Positions 51,389-54,940 of a stretch of 54,940 nucleotides of DNA are shown in pieces. The DNA comes from a bacterium (GTDB lineage Bacteria; Bacillota_A; Clostridia; Lachnospirales; Lachnospiraceae), in NCBI GenBank assembly GCA_004562915.1, contig SFQZ01000011.1, positions 1 through 54,940 of the forward strand, in the 5' to 3' direction. Position 1 is the stretch's first letter. Every line of letters starts with the position of its first letter. A program made the translations under genes and the position numbers. The notes under the pieces are model-generated. The model was given only the letters and a program-made list of their open reading frames with translations. It did no database searches and was not told the DNA's origin.

Positions 51389-51874
51389 TCAACTCCGTTC
51401 TTTTCTGTCACAGTTTTTACGACCGCATTCTGTCGAATTTTCCTGATTCCTATAACGCCTTTCCCAATCCTCATTAACTTTTTCAAGCAGAAACAAAAAC
51501 TGCTGCTTTTCTCCATCAGAAAGACAGGAAAACATTTCCTTGTGTCGACTGTTTCTCTGTTCCAATGCTTCCACTGCCCGTTTTTCCCCTTCTTCTGTCA
51601 GCAAAATATCAGATGTTCTATGATCTGTCTCGCTGGGCTGGCGATAAATTAGTCCTCTCCCCTCCAATTTTGAGATTACTTCGCTGGCAGAGCCCGGCTG
51701 TATTCCCAGACGCTGTGTCAGTTTTCTTTGGGTAATACACCCTGTTTCATTCAAAATAATCAGTATGCGTCTCTGGCTTCCCCTTCCTTCATAAAGAGAA
51801 CGCATCGTGTGGCTCAGATTTCTGAGATTGATAATAAGCTTATTGTTGATATCATCTGAAAGCTTTTTTGACAT
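51389..51874 (-). CDS. MarR-family transcriptional regulator
   Basis: A 161-residue winged-helix repressor. The DNA-binding region reads TQRKLTQRLGIQPGSASEVISKLEGRGLIYRQPSETDHRTSDILLTEEG (in parts), including the usual wing motif D-x-R-x3-L. The C-terminal part forms the dimer helices. It is first in an operon with the two ABC genes, and its promoter carries two identical palindromes, so autoregulation and induction of the exporter by a ligand are likely. Confidence 0.92.
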   Translation of the reverse strand: MSKKLSDDINNKLIINLRNLSHTMRSLYEGRGSQRRILIILNETGCITQRKLTQRLGIQPGSASEVISKLEGRGLIYRQPSETDHRTSDILLTEEGEKRAVEALEQRNSRHKEMFSCLSDGEKQQFLFLLEKVNEDWERRYRNQENSTECGRKNCDRKERS

Positions 51875-51898
51875 AATTCTCTCTCCTTTTTATTGTTT

Positions 51899-51946
51899 AG
51901 GTACCTTATATTTTATTTCCAATTATTAATTTTGTCAAGGTACCTT
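51899..51946 (-). promoter_or_regulatory. marR-ABC operon promoter with two palindromic operators
   Basis: -35 TTGACA (51933-51938) and -10 TAAAAT (51910-51915) have a 17-base spacer. The palindrome AAGGTACCTT (51937-51946) overlaps the -35, and a second AGGTACCT (51899-51906) lies just downstream of the -10 near the transcription start. The centres are 39 bp apart. This is a classic arrangement for repression by a MarR dimer at both sites. Confidence 0.82.
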
Positions 51947-52021
51947 AATTATTATTTCATACCAGTATGAGCTAGCTAAAAAAAGACGTGGATGAACTCA
52001 AAAGTAAAATTGCATAAACTC

Positions 52022-52065
52022 AAAAAAAATCTCCATCCGGGTTATTCCCGAATGGAGATTTTTTT
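52022..52065 (-). terminator. Terminator after the MFS gene
   Basis: ATCTCCAT/ATGGAGAT plus CGGG/CCCG around a short loop, with AAAAAA on one side and TTTTTT on the other, 9 bp after the MFS stop. It could work in both directions. The adjacent stretch 51953-52021 shows nothing else. Confidence 0.85.
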
Positions 52066-52073
52066 AAAATACT

Positions 52074-53276
52074 TTATTTATTCTTTTCCGCCCTTGCGGT
52101 CGCCAGAATAATCACCATACCCACTGCTGCTGAGACAGTAGCAAAACTCAGCATAGTATTTACTCCCACCGTATCAATCAGGGCACCTCCGATCAATGCA
52201 CCCAGCACACTTCCCAGTGTATAGGTCATGGTCATATAGGCCTGTCCTTTGATTGCATCCTGTTCTTCCATAACAGAATTTACATAGTAAACAGAAGATA
52301 CGGTAATTAATGCCCAGCCGAACATCTGAAATATCTGTACAAAATAAAATGTCAGTATGTTTGGAGCCAGTAATGTGCCAAGTGTTTTCACCATAAAGAA
52401 AACTCCGGCAACACGAAACCATATTTCTGCTCGGACCTTTTTAATCATATATCCGAACATAAACAGCGTCGGCAATTCCAGTATGGCAGCCAATGCCATG
52501 GAAAATCCCATTTCTGAGCTTCCTCCTCCTTTACTTTCCACGATTTGAAAAGTAAAACTATTCAACAATACATGACTAATATAAAGAAGTACGCAACCCA
52601 CCAATACCAGGCTGAATCTTTTATATTTTATAAAGAAATACAGCGGTCCTCCGCTTTTTTTCTCTGTTTTTTCAAGATTACTTTTTGATTTTACAAAAGG
52701 AAATAAACTCAATACCAAAAGTAACCCACCAAAAATAAGCAGCATGGCTGCCGGAATGGTAATTTCTCCCCATCCCGCAACCATTATTCCCAACACATAT
52801 GCGGCAACTGCATAAGCCACAGAACCTATTCCCCTTGCAACTCCAAAATTCAACTTTTTCCCCTGATTTAGACTTTCCATACCAAGGGAGTTGATCAGAG
52901 GCATTAAAAGCTGCAGAAGCATGATGATTCCCCCGTACAGAACCCCTGAAATCATCATTTTATCACGAGATGCCAGAAGCAGTGCAGCGATTGCAGCCAT
53001 AACAACACATATTGATACAATAATCTTCTTCAAAGACAGACTTGCAGGACAATCAGCATAACTGGCAACTATCGGCTGTAAAATGGCAGACAGAACTCCT
53101 GCAACAGCCATCAAAACTCCAATCTGTGTATTGGAAAATCCACAATGCAAAAGATACACACTGGTATAACCCATGATGGTTGCAAAATTCATCCAGAAGA
53201 AAGCCTGAATAAGAGCATATTCCAGAGTTAGATTTTTTCCTTTTTTATTGGTATTTATATTTTTCATAAATATCAT
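52074..53276 (-). CDS. MFS transporter, 3-phenylpropionate-type branch
   Basis: A 400-residue membrane carrier with about twelve hydrophobic segments, starting with a short charged tail. The EYALIQAFFWMNFA opening and the SNTQIGVLMAVAGVLSAILQP segment point to the MFS_1-like/PPP branch (sugar or aromatic acid symporters). The start overlaps the sulfatase stop (ATGA), so it is translated together with that gene. Substrate unknown. Confidence 0.85.
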   Translation of the reverse strand: MIFMKNINTNKKGKNLTLEYALIQAFFWMNFATIMGYTSVYLLHCGFSNTQIGVLMAVAGVLSAILQPIVASYADCPASLSLKKIIVSICVVMAAIAALLLASRDKMMISGVLYGGIIMLLQLLMPLINSLGMESLNQGKKLNFGVARGIGSVAYAVAAYVLGIMVAGWGEITIPAAMLLIFGGLLLVLSLFPFVKSKSNLEKTEKKSGGPLYFFIKYKRFSLVLVGCVLLYISHVLLNSFTFQIVESKGGGSSEMGFSMALAAILELPTLFMFGYMIKKVRAEIWFRVAGVFFMVKTLGTLLAPNILTFYFVQIFQMFGWALITVSSVYYVNSVMEEQDAIKGQAYMTMTYTLGSVLGALIGGALIDTVGVNTMLSFATVSAAVGMVIILATARAEKNK

Positions 53277-54940
53277 TTCTCCGCCTCTGAATCTGTATTT
53301 TCATTTGTGCTGATGGATGTTTCCTCGGATGCTTTACTATCCGTCCCTTCGTCTACACTCTCACCTGCTTTACTTTCTTCTGCACCAGGAGTAGATGCAG
53401 GTTCTGGAGTTATTTCTGCTTTCGGATCATGATAAATCTGTACTCCTGTTCTGGAAAGAACCTTTTTCGTAGGACTATTACTCTGTGTTGCCACATCCAA
53501 TTCGTCTCCATCCTCCAGTTCAAAATCCTGAACCAGCAACTGTGTGGTGCTTAAATATTTTGTTTCTTTCAATTCTCCGTTTACCTCAAGGCGACTGGAA
53601 GCGGTAAAGTTTTCTCCATATACAAAATAACTGTTTACTCCTACCGGCTCAATTGATGTAAAGATTGCAGGATTTACACCAAGCTGTAATTTTGTCGCCG
53701 CATAAGGTGTCTCTCCGCCATATACATAACGATCCCCATACAAAATATCATACTGTAGTGCTTCCAGATCCAGCTGATAGTTTTTGCTACCTTTCCGTGT
53801 CTGATGATAATTGAAAATATTGCCTTCGTGAATTCCCAGACGATCAAATATCTCTGCTGTCATCTGATATGCGGCAAGATTTTCATCCTTTTTCTCCATC
53901 CCGAAATTATCCCAAATCACATACTTTGTCTGAAACAGATATCTGTTTTTCATATCTTCCACTTTCAGATCCATGGTCGGAAGATGATCTCCATACATTA
54001 CCAAAATAACACGCTCATCAAATTCTGCCAGTGTATCTGTCAGTTCCTTTACAAACTGATCCATCTCATACAGCTGATTGACATAATATTCCCAGGCATA
54101 ATCTTTTTCCTGAGATTCTGAACCGGAAACCTGAATTACCGGATCGGAAAGTACTGGCTCTTCAGGATAATCTCCGTGTCCCTGAACAGAAATCGTATAT
54201 ACATAATCCGGACCTTCCGTGGATTCCATAGCTTTCACGATTTCATCCGTAAGAATGTGGTCTTTCACCCAACCCATCGGTGTCGTATCACTGATATCCG
54301 GCATATATTCCTCCGATGTAAAAGTATCAAAACCAAGTCTCGCAAATATTGTCTTTCTGCCATAAAAGTTCGCTTCATTGTTATGAATGGCATGTGTGCT
54401 GTATCCGAGATTTTTCAATACATACGGTGTACTCTCACAGGTTTCCTCTTTTAGCACAGTCTTATAAGGATATTCTCCGGCTCCAAAATAACGCAGGCTC
54501 ATTCCGGTTATAGACTCAAACTCCGTATTTGCTGTTCCCGCTCCCACTGCCGGAACCTTATAATACCCTGATGAATATTCTTTCATCAGTTTTCTGAAAT
54601 TGGGAATCGGATCTTCTGAGAATTCAAGGAAATTGATTTCTGTAGGATCAATAAATGTTTCCAACTGGAGAAAAAGGATATTTACATCCAGATTATCTTC
54701 ATTTGTAGCTTTTATCTTTCCTTCGCTTTCCTGAATCTCATCAATCAGTTCTTCCGAATATCCATTCGGTTCACTGATTCCCGTATCAAACAAAGTAACC
54801 GCAAGACAATAGGGATATCCGTAGTCTTGATAGGCATAGGCGATATTTCCAAAATAATTGGAAATAACACGTTTTTCCAATGCCAGTTTACTGGTCCCTG
54901 CAAAAGCCAGTATTCCTACAATGATAAGCGGAATATTTAT
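53273..54940 (-). CDS. LTA synthase-like sulfatase-family membrane protein (5' end outside the window)
   Basis: The frame continues past 54940 with a hydrophobic membrane segment, so the visible 555 residues are the C-terminal part. The catalytic domain resembles LtaS/OPGS-type phosphoglycerol transferases: LQLETFIDP near the start, AGTANTEFE with the nucleophilic Thr, then VQGHGDYP and MYGDHLPTM supplying metal ligands. After the catalytic fold comes a beta-rich domain (about 53500-53650) resembling IPT/TIG, and a Ser/Glu/Thr-rich tail. It transfers glycerol phosphate or a similar group to a surface glycan; the acceptor is not known. Confidence 0.88.
   Translation of the reverse strand: MNIPLIIVGILAFAGTSKLALEKRVISNYFGNIAYAYQDYGYPYCLAVTLFDTGISEPNGYSEELIDEIQESEGKIKATNEDNLDVNILFLQLETFIDPTEINFLEFSEDPIPNFRKLMKEYSSGYYKVPAVGAGTANTEFESITGMSLRYFGAGEYPYKTVLKEETCESTPYVLKNLGYSTHAIHNNEANFYGRKTIFARLGFDTFTSEEYMPDISDTTPMGWVKDHILTDEIVKAMESTEGPDYVYTISVQGHGDYPEEPVLSDPVIQVSGSESQEKDYAWEYYVNQLYEMDQFVKELTDTLAEFDERVILVMYGDHLPTMDLKVEDMKNRYLFQTKYVIWDNFGMEKKDENLAAYQMTAEIFDRLGIHEGNIFNYHQTRKGSKNYQLDLEALQYDILYGDRYVYGGETPYAATKLQLGVNPAIFTSIEPVGVNSYFVYGENFTASSRLEVNGELKETKYLSTTQLLVQDFELEDGDELDVATQSNSPTKKVLSRTGVQIYHDPKAEITPEPASTPGAEESKAGESVDEGTDSKASEETSISTNENTDSEAEK

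Overview
This window looks like chromosomal DNA of a gut Lachnospiraceae bacterium (Bacillota). The signs are a moderate GC content, strong AGGAGG-type ribosome-binding sites, HPr kinase and Gre-type factors, YacP/Tet(M)-type proteins, and a long sortase-assembled pilus locus typical of Blautia, Mediterraneibacter or Dorea relatives. The genus cannot be fixed from sequence reading alone. Most genes are on the minus strand.

Layout. Positions 1-565 hold two tRNA-Ser genes with their own sigma-A promoter, then two tandem promoters of rRNA-operon type firing out of the left edge. Positions 714-5915 hold housekeeping genes on the minus strand: ispD, tsaD, rnz, a small zinc-ribbon protein, rimI, tsaB, tsaE and a YcxB-like membrane protein, so three of the t6A tRNA-modification genes are here. 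Positions 6098-18967 hold a cyclophilin, a YigZ/IMPACT protein, a class A penicillin-binding protein (plus strand), ROK glucokinase, hprK, uvrC, ftsH, a DUF1846 protein (plus strand) and galE. Positions 19092-26391 read right to left as a Tet(M)-like GTPase fused to a NYN/Rae1-like nuclease, dus, greA, a sugar O-acetyltransferase, a Gfo/Idh oxidoreductase and an MFS carrier. Rubrerythrin and an Rpn/PD-(D/E)XK protein follow.

Positions 28429-40320 are a single minus-strand pilus operon from a promoter near 40400. It reads: a coiled-coil protein with cysteines every 11 residues, signal peptidase I, a 2100-residue surface protein (eight CHHC metal-site-like modules, a CHAP/NlpC-type peptidase domain, isopeptide repeats, LPETG), the major pilin, a class C sortase, a minor LPQTG pilin and a second sortase. 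Next come a zinc dehydrogenase and, divergently, a ROK regulator with a GH2 beta-galactosidase.

The right end carries a duplicated DMT/EamA transporter, a 44-residue peptide, an AraC remnant, a MarR-controlled heterodimeric ABC exporter with a clear two-site operator, an MFS carrier and a truncated LTA-synthase-like sulfatase.

The most unusual observations are: two intergenic elements (14054-14196 and 22549-22730) that share a multi-stem fold and linkers but have different, compensating stem sequences; the hendecad-cysteine protein at the head of the pilus operon; the CHHC repeats in the giant adhesin; and the GTPase-nuclease fusion.
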